Below are positions 32,904 to 44,720 of a stretch of 64,000 bases of DNA, piece by piece. How positions within the stretch are numbered: position 1 is the stretch's first letter; every line of letters begins with the position of its first letter. The stretch spans positions 191,578,028 through 191,642,027 of the forward strand of contig NC_090324.1 of assembly GCF_040869045.1 (NCBI RefSeq). Reading direction: 5' to 3'. The notes beneath the pieces were generated by a model. It was not told where the DNA came from and did not search any database. It saw only the letters and a program-made list of their open reading frames with translations. Position numbers and translations under genes: made by a program. The DNA is from Eurosta solidaginis (taxonomy: Eukaryota > Arthropoda > Insecta > Diptera > Tephritidae).

Positions 32904-35393
32904 AACAAGTAAGGAAGGCTAAGTTCGGGTGTAACCGAACATTACATACTCAGTTGAGAGCTGTGGAGACAAAGTAAGGGAAAAATCACCAAAAAGAACC
33001 TAGGGTAACCCTGGAATGTGTTTGTATGACATGTGTATCAAACGGAAGGTATTAAAGAGTATTTTAAGAGGAAGTGGGCCATAGTTCTATAGATGGACGC
33101 CATTTAGGGATATCGCCATAAAGGTGGACGAGGCCTGACTCTAGAATTTGTTTGTATGATATGGGTATCGAATGAAATGTGTTAATGATAATTTTAAAAG
33201 GGAGTGGGCCTAAGTTCTATAGGTGGACGCCTTTTCGAGATATCGCCAGGGGTGACTCTAGAATTTATTTTGTACGATATGGGTATCAAATGAAAGGTAT
33301 TAATGAGTATTTTAAAAGGGCGTGGGCCTAAGTTCTATAGATGGACGCCTTTTCGAGATATCGCCATAAAGATGAACCAGGGGTGACTCTAGAATTTGTT
33401 TTGTACGATGTGAGTATCAAATGAAAGGTGTTAATGAGTATTTTAAGAGGGTGTGGGGCCTTAGTTCTATATGTGTACGCCTTTTCGAGATATCGCCATA
33501 AAGGTGGACCAGGGGTGACTCTAGAATTTGTTTGTACTATATGGGTATCAAATGAAAGGTGTTAATGAGTATTTTTAAAAGGGAGTGGGCCTTAGTTCTC
33601 TAGGTGGACGCCTTTTCGGAATATCGTTATAAAAGTGGACCAGGGTTGACTCTAGAATGCGTTTGTACAATATGGGTATCAAACGAAAGGTGTTAATAAG
33701 TGTTTTAAAAGGGAGTTGGCCTTAGTTCTATGGGTGGACGCCTTTTCGGGATATCGCCATAAACGTGGACCAGGGGTGACTCTAGAATGCGTTTGTACAA
33801 TATGGGTATCAAATTAAAGGTGTTAATGGGTATTTTAAAAGGGCGCAGGCCTTAGTTCTATAGGTGGACGTCTTTTCGAGATATCGCCATAAAGGTGGAA
33901 CAGGGGTGACTCTAGAATTTGGTTGTACGATATGGGTATCAAATGAAAGGTGTTTATGAGTATTTTAAAAGGACGTGGGCCTTAGTTCTATAGGTGGACG
34001 CCTTTCCAAGATATCGCCATAAATTTGGACCAGGGGTGACTCTAGAATTTGTTTGTACGATATGGGTATAAAATGAAAGTTGTTAATGAGTATTTTAAAA
34101 GGGAGTGGGCCCTAGTTCTATAGGTGGATGCCTTTTCGAGATATCGCCATAAAGGTGGGCCAGGGGTGACTCTAGATTTTTTTTGTACGATATGGGTATC
34201 AAATGAAAGGTGTTAATGAGTATTTTAAAAAGGAGTGATCCAGAATATCATCTGTCGGGTACCGCTAATTTATTTATATATGTAATACCACGATTGATTT
34301 CGCCCCGCAAAACTTTTTCATTTTCTTCTACTTAATATGGTAGGTGTCACACCCATTTTACCAAGTTTTTTTCTAAAGTTATATTTTGCGTCAGTAGACC
34401 AATAGAATTACCATGTTTCATCCCTTTTTTCGTATTTGGTATATAATTATGGCATTTTTCTCATTTTTCGTAATTTTCGATATCGAAAATGTGGGCGTGG
34501 TCATAGTCGGATTTCGGCCATTTTTTACACCAATACAAAGTGAGTTCAGATAAGTACGTGAACTGAGTCTAGTAAAGATATATAGATTTTTGCTCAAGCT
34601 ATCGTGTTAACGGCCGAGCGGAAGGACAGACGGTCGACTGTGTATAAAAACTGGGCGTGGCTTCAACCGATTTCGCCCTTTTTCACAGAAATAAGTTACT
34701 GTCCCAGAATCTAAGCCCCTACCAAGTTTCACAAGGATTGGTAAATTTTTGTTCGACTTATGGCATTAATAGTATCCTAGACAAATTAAATGAAAAAGGG
34801 CGGAGCCACGCCCATTTTGAAATTTTCTTTTATTTTTGTATTTTGTTGCAACATATCATTACTGGAGTTGAATGTTGACATAATTTACTTATGTACTGTA
34901 AAGATATTAACTTTTCTTTTAAAATTTGAATTTAAAAAATTTTTTTTTTAAAAAAGTGGGCGTGGTCGTTCTCCGATTTTGCCAATTTTTATTAAGCAGA
35001 CATATAGTAATAAGAGTAACGTTCCTGGAAAAGTTCATCATGATATCTTCAACGACTGCCAAATTACAGCTTGCAAAACTTATAAATTACCTTCTTTTAA
35101 AAGTGGGCGGTGCCACGCCCATTGTCCAAAATTTTACTAGTTTTCTATTCTGCGTCATAAGTTCAACTCACCTACCAAGTTTCATCGCTTAATCCGTATT
35201 TGGTAATGAATTATCGCACTTTTTCGATTTTTCGAAATTTTCGATATCGAAAAAGTGGGCGTGGTTATTGTCCGATATCGTTCATTTTAAACAGCGATCT
35301 GAGATGAGCGCCCAGGAACCTACACACCAAATTTCATCCAGATACCTCAAAATTTACTCAAGTTATCGTGTTAACGGACAGACGGACGGACAT
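32904..35393 (-). mobile_element. Element A5: DINE-1/Helentron-like, 5' end lost at the GGAC box
   Basis: The 3' end at 32,904 abuts the 5' end of A4. The internal array (about 33,120-34,235) has about nine monomers and then breaks off abruptly into the head ('gatccagaatatcatctgtcgggtacc'). The head stops at its GGAC microsatellite (35,376-35,393), and family C sequence takes over in the next bases. Confidence 0.82.
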
Positions 35394-35690
35394 ACGGCTT
35401 AGCACAATAAAGCGAAAAAAAAAAATTTGGGGTTTTTTCGAAAAAAAAAAATATTTTTTATAACTTTTTAACTGAAGGTGGTCAAACGAAATTTTTCCTG
35501 GACAAACGATGGACAAACCAATGACATTTGGTTTTTTTTAATTACTCGCAAATGGAGGTGCCAACTTCTCAAACGATTGTTTTTTTTTTTTTTGAAATAA
35601 CTTTTTAAAAAAAGATGGACAAACGAAAATTTTTCCTGGACAAACGTGGACAAACGGTTTACAAACGAATGACATTTGGTTTTTTTAATT
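35394..35690. repeat. Family C repeat units
   Basis: 'ggcttagcacaataaagcg', homopolymer block, 'ataactttttaactgaagg', 'ttaattactcgcaaatggagg', then another half-unit. The end (35,690-35,720) diverges into low-copy DNA. Confidence 0.8.
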
Positions 35691-37436
35691 ACTCGGCGCA
35701 TGTAGCTGCCAACTTCACAGAGCTTGGTACCATTGCTGTGCAAATAGACTTATTACGAACACTAACAACTGAACCCACAAATTGCATACTGCCAAGTTTG
35801 GCACGTACTTCTTCACTTAGTATACGCGCTTTTTTGATTAAATAATTTTTAGTAACTCTTATATCTAAAATTGAAAAGTTTAACATATGTATATGTCAAA
35901 CATTTGGCCAAATGATCTTTGTATTTTATAATTTCAAAATATTTGGAATAACAGATATTTATTCCATTTTAATGTCCTGCGCCATTTCTTTTAATGCCTT
36001 TATTTATTACTCTGAAAAAAAGTTAGTACTTTTTTTCGGGAGCGCATGAATCAAATATACAAATTATCACGACAAGGAAAAAAATTTACACAATTAGCAT
36101 TACTTACATTCTATATCCAAATCCAGCATTTAAACCCCAACAGCTTCTCGATATTTTAATTATTAGAATAGTTGATTTTTGGAAACCCGAGCTGAACTGC
36201 ACCCGAAATCCTGTCAGAAAAGTTTCAAACAAAGCACGAAAGTGAGTCGTTCTGAAGCCAAATATATAAATTATCACAAATCGTAGAAAACCTACACTAT
36301 TAGCATTACTTACGTTGTCTTAAAAAATTTAATAATTTTTTCCTCCGATAAGTTAATGAGTTGTTCTTTCATGCTAGTATATGGATAAATTTATGGCTAT
36401 TCCTGTCTCTTTGACGGAAAAACAGATTGCTGCTATAAAGCAATTCGCCACTAGTACCACGGCCAGGATCATCATGAAAAGTAAAACAGACTCGTGTTTA
36501 ATTTCTAGGTCAGTGTCAGTGCCTTTTACATATGTATGTATAAAATAATAAAAGAAAAATTTAAGTTGTGCTCGCTTGAGGGCTCGAAAATTATTGATTT
36601 TGTTAACGAATTTGATTTCTTATTCATACAAAATTATTCTAAACAATTCTTTTTACTACAATACACAATACATATTTACGCTAGTCCTTAAAAAACTAAA
36701 TGCACAAAATGTATTCATGTAAATATGCAAGTGAATTACATATGTATATCCATACATAGTTAGTTCGCTGTGAAAATGCAACATAAACATAAAGAAAAGT
36801 ATGTACATGCGGATATGGGGTATTGTGGCATTTCTAAAGCTTGTGTGTGTGAATTCACTACACACCTCCCATAAGTCGATAATTTTGGCGGATATCTTTC
36901 ATGTTTCTGTCAACAGAGTCTACGCCATCAATTTAGGGCTGGATTCAACATCGCTGAAGTGCATGATGCATCCCATTGATTTTTTGGTCCTTGTCAACTT
37001 CACCTACGCCAGGGAAAATACTATTACAAATATGAATATATCATACACATGTTTTTGCAGGCGGCGTTCTGGCAACCCAAAAGTTTCTCATAGGCACTAA
37101 GTGTGTGGAGGGGCATTTTGACCTGCCAAAACCTTCAGGGAGTGACTTTATCGTTAATACAACAACAGGCTGAAATTTTTAGAAAATATCCTTAAAATTA
37201 TATTTTTTCGAGAGATGTAATTAAAGGGACTAACACGTTTGGAAAATTTCCTATTAGATTGAACCATAGAGTAGCAGAAAATATGCTAAATAAGAGATAC
37301 AGGGTATTTTTTGAGCCATAATAGCATCCTTTCAGCTTTTCCGCCTTCTAAACTCCTTCTATTTGAGTTATATGCTTCATTACTTCTCTCAAAAGATTCT
37401 GTTTCATTAAGTACTTCAGATCCAAGAATGGCAGTG
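35691..37436. other. AT-rich low-copy DNA, nothing recognised
   Basis: No A, B or C repeats. A loose direct repeat ('aattatcac' ... 'attagcattacttac') occurs at about 36,053-36,111 and 36,260-36,313. Frames are short (up to about 99 codons, 36,801-37,100) and lack known motifs. The minus-strand frame at 35,689-35,886 (65 codons) is compositionally plausible as an exon, but I cannot support it. Confidence 0.4.
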
Positions 37437-38205
37437 TTCTACAGTAATTGTACAATTTGTATTTGAATTCCCCTTATGTTACTAGATTTAACATCATTTG
37501 GTAATTCATTGTAAAATTTTAGTCCTTTATAGTATAAATTACATTTGTCTGCTTCTGTTCTATAAGCAGGTAAAGTAAAAATCATTTTTTTCTCCTTGTA
37601 TTTACGGAATGAAAATTTCTTACATATTCTATGTTACTTTTCAAATAATCAGGCAAGTTGCCTTCTATTATGTTTCTAATAAACTTCATCGTATGATAAA
37701 ACAGTATCTGTTTATTGCTTAGCCAATTTAGAGCGGCGAGCATATCTCTGATAGTTGTGTCATAGCGTTTCCTAAGAATAAATCGCATAGCTCGGTTTTG
37801 TTGCTTTTGCAGTTTGTAAATTTGGCTATCTCTCATAATGAAGAATAATGTTGGACAATATATAAAGTGAGGTTCGATTATCGATCTGTAAAACCATTAC
37901 CTTGTACCGTTTCCTTAAGTACTTGCGGGTTCTTTGCATGAAATATATATTTTTTGGCTATTTTCCCAACCGCGGTAATCGATATGCTCACTAAAGTTGA
38001 GTTTATCAATCGATTTTGATTCCTAAATACTCGATAGTGCTGACTTTGTCAATAGCTTCGCTGTTTATATTTAGAAGTGGGTAACTCATTGTTTTGAAAA
38101 TTCCTTCTTGATATAACCATAAATATTTTTTTGCTTAAATTCAGTTTCAATCTATTCGAGCATAACCAATTCATATACTCTATTTTAGTCCTCTTGTAAT
38201 CTATA
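37437..38205 (-). pseudogene. Jockey/CR1-like non-LTR reverse transcriptase, C-terminal part, decayed
   Basis: On the minus strand 38,200-37,980 reads as EYMNWLCSNRLKLNLSK followed, after frameshifts, by an IEYLGI-like motif. The frame 37,836-37,582 (84 codons) contains KLQKQQNRAMRFIL and ML.ALNWLSNKQI, the conserved post-RT region of Jockey/CR1-type elements that follows the palm domain. Stops and frameshifts abound. It continues the fragment at 39,537-39,950; an insertion separates the two. Confidence 0.75.
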
Positions 38206-38919
38206 AATCTTATAAAATAAAGTCGTTAAATGCCATGTATGCACATAACTTCACACAGAATGCTCCGATTTTAAAACGGTTTTTTTGCATTTGAAAGCTT
38301 AGCTACGTGAGATGGGTACAGTTAATATAATATGAAGGTATATATTATAAGGGCGTGGAAAATTGCCAAAATGTAGTAAAAAATCATAAAATTTTTGTTT
38401 ACACAGCTATAACTCATAAACGGGTGGATGGATTTTTAAAAATTCTACTTTTCAGTAAAACTTTGAAATATTTAAAAATACTTGATTCCTTTCTTATATC
38501 AGCCAAATTGTTTAAACAAAAGTAACATTTTTATCAAAAAAATTCGTATGTGTGTTAGTTCACTGTGAACTGTCCGCGCTTATTGCCTTTGAGTGAGGCT
38601 TGATGCGACACATACATATGTACGTACATATATAGCATTCGCTGCGTTATTTAACTTCGGGCGTATGTTTATAAATAGGTATGTATGGATGTACATCATT
38701 ACATAGTATAAAAACAAAGTCGCGTTTTCTGCCCCTATGTCCCTTTGAATGCTGAAACCTTTAAAATACGCAACGAAATTTGATGCGCTTTTTTTTTTTA
38801 ATAGATAAAGAGTGATTGAAGAGGAAGTAATGGATGTACATATTTGGCTGAAAAATTGGTGGAGGGGTAGCTTTGAAACCAGGAGACAGACATAGGCTAA
38901 TTTTTATCCCGTTCTGTAT

Positions 38920-39170
38920 AGGGTCCTGAGATCAAAACGTTGGGCCCTGGTTAATCCTGGGATATGTTTGTACAATACGGGTATCGAAAGTAAGCTGTTT
39001 ATGAGTACTTTGATACGGGGTATTTTTCGTACCCGCGGATAACTAGGGTCTCGAGATAAAAGCGAAAACGTGGACGCGGATACCCCCTAGATTGTGTGTG
39101 TAATATGGATATCAAATGAAAGTTGTTGCTGAGAGCTTTAAAGTAATTTTCATTGTTATATTCGATTTAG
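38920..39170 (-). repeat. Two diverged A-type satellite monomers
   Basis: 'gggtcctgagat' at 38,921 and 'gggtctcgagat' at 39,048 are 127 bases apart. Each is followed by a degenerate version of 'gatatgtttgtacaata.gggtatc' and 'tgagtacttt'. Order, period and orientation relative to the host element are those of the A1-A5 arrays. Confidence 0.65.
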
Positions 39171-39285
39171 TTGCATTCACCTGGCAAAACTGATAAATGT
39201 GCATGCGAAGCCGAAATAAAGACATGAATTAATAATACCCACATAACTATTTACATACATCCTATTCGATTTGCCTGGCAATAAG

Positions 39286-39454
39286 GGATGAAGAAGAATG
39301 GGAAAAAATTGTAGAGAAGAGAAAAGAGGGAAGGAGACTGAGAAAGAGATAGAGTGAGACGAAAATATAGATAGATGAAGCGAAAAAGACGGAGGAAGGA
39401 GTGAATAAAAGGATTACGAAAAATTTATGAAGGGGGGGGGGGGGGGGGGGGGGG
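39286..39454 (+). repeat. Polypurine tract ending in a 23-G run
   Basis: From about 39,286 the plus strand is almost purely A and G (few pyrimidines) to 39,431. It is followed by 23 consecutive G residues (39,432-39,454). Lengths of such runs are often inaccurate in assemblies. Confidence 0.8.
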
Positions 39455-39536
39455 CAGAGTTAGACGGAAAAAGCTTATTAAAAGATATGTAGATAGACCA
39501 AATTTAGGGCAGAACAACGTCTGACGGGTCTGCTAG

Positions 39537-39950
39537 TTTTATATATATTTCAGTGATATTATCTCCACTAAGCATCAACAATGTATCATCAGCAAAGAGT
39601 TTTAATAACACAGTACTTTAGAGAATTGGTTTATACCATTAATATAGACATTAAACATTATAGGTGCCAGGACAGGACCCTTGCGGAAATCCAACAGGCA
39701 CCTTTTCTTTTTTCTGACAGGGATGGTCTAATTACAGTTCTTTGACTTCTCTTCATGATAAAGTCTTAGAACCATTTTAGCTCCGTTTCAGTACCAACTA
39801 TGCTTCAGTATCAGTTTCAGTAAACACCTATGTTATAAAGTTTTTTTAGCAATAAATTTTGATCGATAGTCTCAAAAGCACGTTTTAAGTCTAGGAATAC
39901 AGCTTTTCTATGTTTATTTATGCTCAGATCTTCTTTCCAGTTAGCTAAAA
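39537..39950 (-). pseudogene. Jockey/CR1-like non-LTR reverse transcriptase, palm fragment, decayed
   Basis: On the minus strand the RT motif A reads FLDLKRAFETID (FLDL at 39,885-39,896). A degraded PQGS motif lies near 39,670-39,690. The catalytic LFADDTLLML box is at about 39,575-39,600, with both Asp codons intact. Stop codons and frameshifts separate these motifs. The 5' end stops at about 39,955, where B monomer sequence begins. The C-terminal part follows at 38,205-37,437 after an insertion. Confidence 0.8.
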
Positions 39951-39954
39951 GAAG

Positions 39955-40238
39955 GTTACGTTTACATCATATATTGTTGAAATACGTGATTCGTAGATAT
40001 AATTTTTTACACGCAGACCACAAAAAAACCTGAAACTTTGCATCCTCACACAAAGTACCTACCTATTTTTTATTTTATATTTATCTTAAAAATCGTTTAG
40101 GTAAGTAGATCTGTTCACTATATATTTCTTATCTTATACAACAGATTATTTGGAGATTACGAACCGGATAAGATTATTGTTCAGCCCTGTTCATGAAAGG
40201 TATGAATTCTTCGACAGTCCCGTCCTTGCTTGTTTTTT
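39955..40238 (+). mobile_element. Family B array end and 3' tail lacking its hairpin
   Basis: Starts mid-monomer ('gttacgtttacatcatatattg'). The tail from about 40,075 has TTCATGAAAGGTAT (near 40,190-40,203) and the terminus CCTTGCTTGTTTTTT. Twelve bases (one hairpin arm plus loop) are missing at 40,213, so CTTCGGC...GCCGAAG is reduced to CTTCG. Confidence 0.78.
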
Positions 40239-41810
40239 GAAATAACTTTTTAACAAAAAAGTGGACAAACGAAAATTTTTTCCGGTATAAACATGGACAA
40301 ACGACGGACAAACGACGGACATACGATTCAGCACAATAAAGCGAAAAAAAATTTGGATTTTTTTTTCGAAAAAAAAAAAATAATAATTTTGTTATAACTT
40401 TTTAACAAAAGGGTGGACAAACGAAAAATTTTTCCTGGACAAACGTGGAACAAACGGATGGGCAGACGAATTGAAATTTGTTTTTTTAATTACTCGCAAA
40501 TGGAGGTGCCAACTTCAGACACGATTTTTTTTTTTAAATAACTTTTTAACGAAAGGTGGACAAACGAAAATGTTTCCTGGATAAACATGGACAAACGGTG
40601 GACAAACGACGGACATACGATTTAGCACAAAAAAAACAAAAAAAAAAATTTGGGGTTTTTATGGACAAACGGTGGACAAACGACGGACATACGATTTAGC
40701 ACAAAAAAACAAAAAAAAAAATTTGACGCTTTTATGGACAAACGCCTGGGCAAACGACAGACATGCGATTTAGCACAATAAAGCGAAAACAAATTTTTGG
40801 TTTTTTTTTTGAAAAAAAAAAAAATATTTTTGTTATAACTTTTTAACCAAAGGTGGACAAACGAAAATTTTTCCCGGACCAAACGTGGACAAACGGTGGA
40901 CGGACGAATGAAATTTGGTTTTTAATTACTCGCAAATGGAGGTGCCAACTTCACATAGAATTTTATGTTTTTTAAATAACCTTTTAACAAAAGGTTGACA
41001 AACGAAAAATTTTTCCTGGATAAACATGGACAAATGATGGGCAAACGAACGGACGTATGATTTAGCACAATAAAACGAAAAAAAAAATTTTTTTTTTCGA
41101 AAAAAAAATATTTTTGTTATTACTTTTTAACAAAAGGTGGACAAATGAAAAATTTCCTGGACAAGCGTGGACAAAACGATGGACAGACGAATGAAATTTG
41201 GTTTTTTAATTACTCGCAACTGGAGGTGCCAACTTCACACACGATTTTTTTTTTGAAATAACCTTTTAACAAAATTTGGACAAACGAACAATTTTCCTGG
41301 ATAAACGTAGACAAACGATGGGCAAACGACGTACATACGATTTAGCACAATAAAGCGAAAAAAAATTTTTTTTCGAAAAAAAAAAATATTTTTGGTATTA
41401 CTTTTTAACAAAATGTGGACAAACGAAAAATTTTCCTGGACAAACGATGGACAAGGGAATGACGTTTGGTTTTTTTAATTACTCGCAAATGGAGGTGCCA
41501 ACTTCACATAGAATTTTTTGTTTTTTAAATAACCTTTTAACATAAGGTGGACAAACGAAAAATTTTCCTGGATAAACATGGACAAATGATGGGAAAACGA
41601 CGGACGTGCGATTAAGCAAAAATAAAACGAAAAAAAAAATTTTTTTTCGACAAAAAAAAAAATATTTTTGTTATTACTTTTTAACAAAAGGTGGGGACAA
41701 ATGAAAAATTTTCCTGGACAAACGTGACAAACGATGGACAGACGTATGAAATTTGGTTTTTTAATTATGTACTCGAAAATGGAGGTGTCAAATTCACACA
41801 CGATTTTTTT
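40239..41810. repeat. Family C tandem array
   Basis: About ten alternating half-units of ~135-150 bases, giving a composite of ~290 bases. One type carries 'ggacatacgatttagcac' and a TTTCGAAA core in homopolymers; the other carries 'gacgaatgaaatttgg' and 'actcgcaaatggaggtgcc'. Between about 40,590 and 40,760 a ~75-base sub-block is repeated three times. Both types are rich in GGACAAACG boxes. Confidence 0.87.
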
Positions 41811-42652
41811 AAACTTTTCATGAAAATGAAGTATACCGAAATAATCAGGATGAAGAGCTGAGTTGATTTAGCCATGTCCGTCTGTCCGTCTGTCTGTTGT
41901 ATGCAATCTAGTCCCCTCAATTTTTGAGATATCTTGATAAAATTTGGGTGAGCGGGTGTATTTGGGGTGTCCGATTAGACGTTTGTCGGAACCGGCCGGA
42001 TCGGACCACTATAGCATATATCCTCCATACAAACCAATTTTTTCAGAAAAAGAGGATTTTTTGTCATATCTTCCTCAATTTATCAGATTGAAGCTTCACC
42101 ATATATTTTCTTATATTGCACATATTGCTGTCTGAAAATATATGTATATATGTATATATAGTATATATCCCCACAACCGATTGTTTAGATAAGAAACTTT
42201 TCGCAATTACTGCCCTATTTTAAGAGCTAGAGGCTTCAAATTTTCAACGAATGCTTACGTCTATAGCATATATTGTTGTCTGAAAAAATTGTAAAGATCG
42301 GTGTTTATATATAGTATATATATGATGGTAATATATAGTATATATATATATATTTTCGCAATTTCAAACCCATTTTAACAGTTAGAAGCTTCAATGTATA
42401 TAGCATATATTGTTGTCTGAAAAAACCATAGAGACCGGTGGTATATATAGTATATATCTCATACAACCGATTGTTCAGATAAGAAACTTTTCGCAATTTC
42501 TACCCCATTTTAACAGCTATAAGCTTCAAATTTCATCGATTGCTTACGCATATAATATTATATTGTTGTGTGAAAAAATCATAGAGATCGGTGATATATA
42601 TAATATATATATGATGGTATATATAATTAGTATATATATATAGTATATATTA
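41811..42652 (+). mobile_element. Family B head and monomers, paralogue of the 2.7-9.7 kb locus without the LOA insertion
   Basis: The C/B junction text ('cgatttttttaaacttttcatg') is identical to that at 2,700-2,720. About 58 bases of the head are deleted after 41,830. The LOA target (42,019-42,032) occurs once, followed by CCAATTTTTTCAG. The distinctive 'gaaaatatatgtatatatg' (about 42,136) is also shared with the left locus only. Monomers follow, with several single-base insertions. Confidence 0.82.
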
Positions 42653-42738
42653 GCAGACCCGTCAGACGTTGTTCTTGCCCTAAATTTGGTCTATCTCACA
42701 TATTTTTTAATAACCTTTTTCCGTCTAACTCTCTCTCT
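42653..42738 (+). mobile_element. Fragment of the Helitron-like 5' end
   Basis: TAGCAGACCCGTCAGACGTT and about 65 further bases match the reverse complement of 39,460-39,536 closely. It replaces part of a B monomer between two AT runs. Confidence 0.7.
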
Positions 42739-44720
42739 ACATGGTATATATCTCGTACAACCGATTGTACAGATAAGAAACTTTGCGCAATTTCTGCTCC
42801 GTTTTAACAGCTAGAAGCTTCAAATTTCATAAAATGCTTACGTATATAGCATATATTGTTGTCTGAAAAAATCATATAGATCGGCTGGTATATATAGTAT
42901 ATATCTCATACAACCGATTGTTCAGATAAGAAACTTTGCGCAATTTCTGCCCCATTTTAACAGCTAGAAGCTTCAAATTTCACCAAATGCTTACGTATAT
43001 AGCATATATGGTTGTCTGAAAAAATTATAGAGATCGGTGGTACATATATTATATACCCCATATAAACTGTATTTTTTGCCCCTTTTTTACGGCTAGAAGC
43101 TTCAAAATTCATAAAAGTTTATCAAACTACGTTTACGTCATATATTGTTGAAATACGTGATTCGTAGTCATAGTTTTTACACGCAGACCACAAAAAACCT
43201 GAAACTGCAATCCTCACACAAAGTACCTACCTATTTTTTTATTTTATATTTATCTTAAAAAATCATTTAGATATGTTCAAATTTCACCAAATGTTTACGT
43301 GTATAGCATATATTGTTGTCTGAAAAAAATCATAGAGATCGGTGGTACATACACTACATACCCCATATAAAACTGTATTTTTTGCCCCTTTTTTAAGGCT
43401 AGAAGCTTCAAAATTCATACAATTTCATCAAATAGTTGCGTTTACGTCATATATTGTTGAAATACGTGATTCGTAGTCATAGTTTTTACACGCAGACCAC
43501 AAAAAAACCTGAAACTTTGCATCCTCACACAAAGTAACCTAACCTATTTTTTTTATTTTATATTATCTTAAAAATCGTTTTAGATATGTTCAAATTTCAC
43601 CAAATGTTGTACGTGTATAGCATATATTGTTGTCTGAAAAAATCATTGAGATCGGTGGTATATATAGTATATATCTCATACAACCGATTGTTCAGATAAT
43701 AAGAACTTTGCGGCAATTTTCTGCCCCATTTTAACAGCTGGAACCTTCAAATTTCACCAAATGCTTACGTATATAGCATATATTGTTTGTCTGAAAAAAA
43801 TCATAGAGATCGTTGGTACATATATTATATACCCCATATAAACTGTATTTTTTTGCCCCTTTTTTACGGCTAGAAGCTTCAAAATTCATAAAAAGTTTAT
43901 CAACTACGTTTACGTCATATATTGTTGAAATACGTGATTCGTAGTCATAGTTTTTACACGCAGACCAAAAAAAAACCTGAAACTTTGCATCCTCACACAA
44001 AAGTACCTACCTATTTTTTTTATTTTATAACTTATCTTAAAAATCGTATAGGTATGTAGATCTGGTTCACTATATATTTTCTTATCTTATACATCCGATT
44101 ATTCGGAGATTCATTTCACCAAATGCTTACGTGTATAAGCATATATTGTTGTCTGAGAAAATCATTGAGATCGGTGGTATATATAGTATATATCTCATAC
44201 AACCGATTTTTCAGATAGAAACTTTTCGCAATTTCTACCCCATTTTAACAGCTAGAAGCTTCAAATTTTCACCGAATGCTTACGTATATAGCATATATTG
44301 TTGTCTGAAAAAAATCAATAGAGATCGGGTGGTATATATATTATATACCCCTATATAAACTGTTATTTTTTCCCCTTTCTTACGGCTAGAAGCTTCAAAA
44401 ATTCATCAAATTTTCATCAATTAGTTACGTTTTACGTCATATATTGTTGAAATACGTGATTCGTAGTCATAATTTTTTACACGCAAGATCACAAAAAACC
44501 TGAAACTTTGGCATCCTCACAACAAAGTACCTACCTATTTTTTATTATTTATATTTATTCTTAAAAATCGTCTGTTCAACTATATATTATATCTTATCTT
44601 TATACATCAGATTATTTGGAGATTACGATCCGGATAAGATTATTGTTCAGCCCCGTTCATGAAAGGTATTAATTCTTCGGCACAGCCGAAGACAGTCCAG
44701 TCCCGTCTTGCTTGTTTTTT
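42739..44720 (+). mobile_element. Family B array and short 3' tail (paralogue of 21.2-21.9 plus 24.3-25.0 kb)
   Basis: Monomers include long variants ending in 'cctacctatttttt'. The tail from about 44,040 contains TTCATGAAAGGTAT (about 44,657-44,670), the CTTCGGC/GCCGAAG hairpin (about 44,675-44,693) and 'cttgcttgttttttg'. It carries many extra single bases relative to its paralogues. Confidence 0.8.

Larger units (their letters stand above)
38206..39536 (-). mobile_element. Helitron-like insertion carrying diverged A-type monomers
   Basis: This block interrupts the Jockey/CR1-like pseudogene between two consecutive parts of its RT. Its minus-strand start is CTAGCAGACCCGTCAGACG at 39,518-39,536; the same start recurs at 42,653. 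It contains old A-type monomers, a purine tract, a G run and AT-rich filler, and no protein-coding frame. The assignment to Helitrons rests on the resemblance of the start motif to widespread insect Helitron ends as I remember them; left border approximate. Confidence 0.5.
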
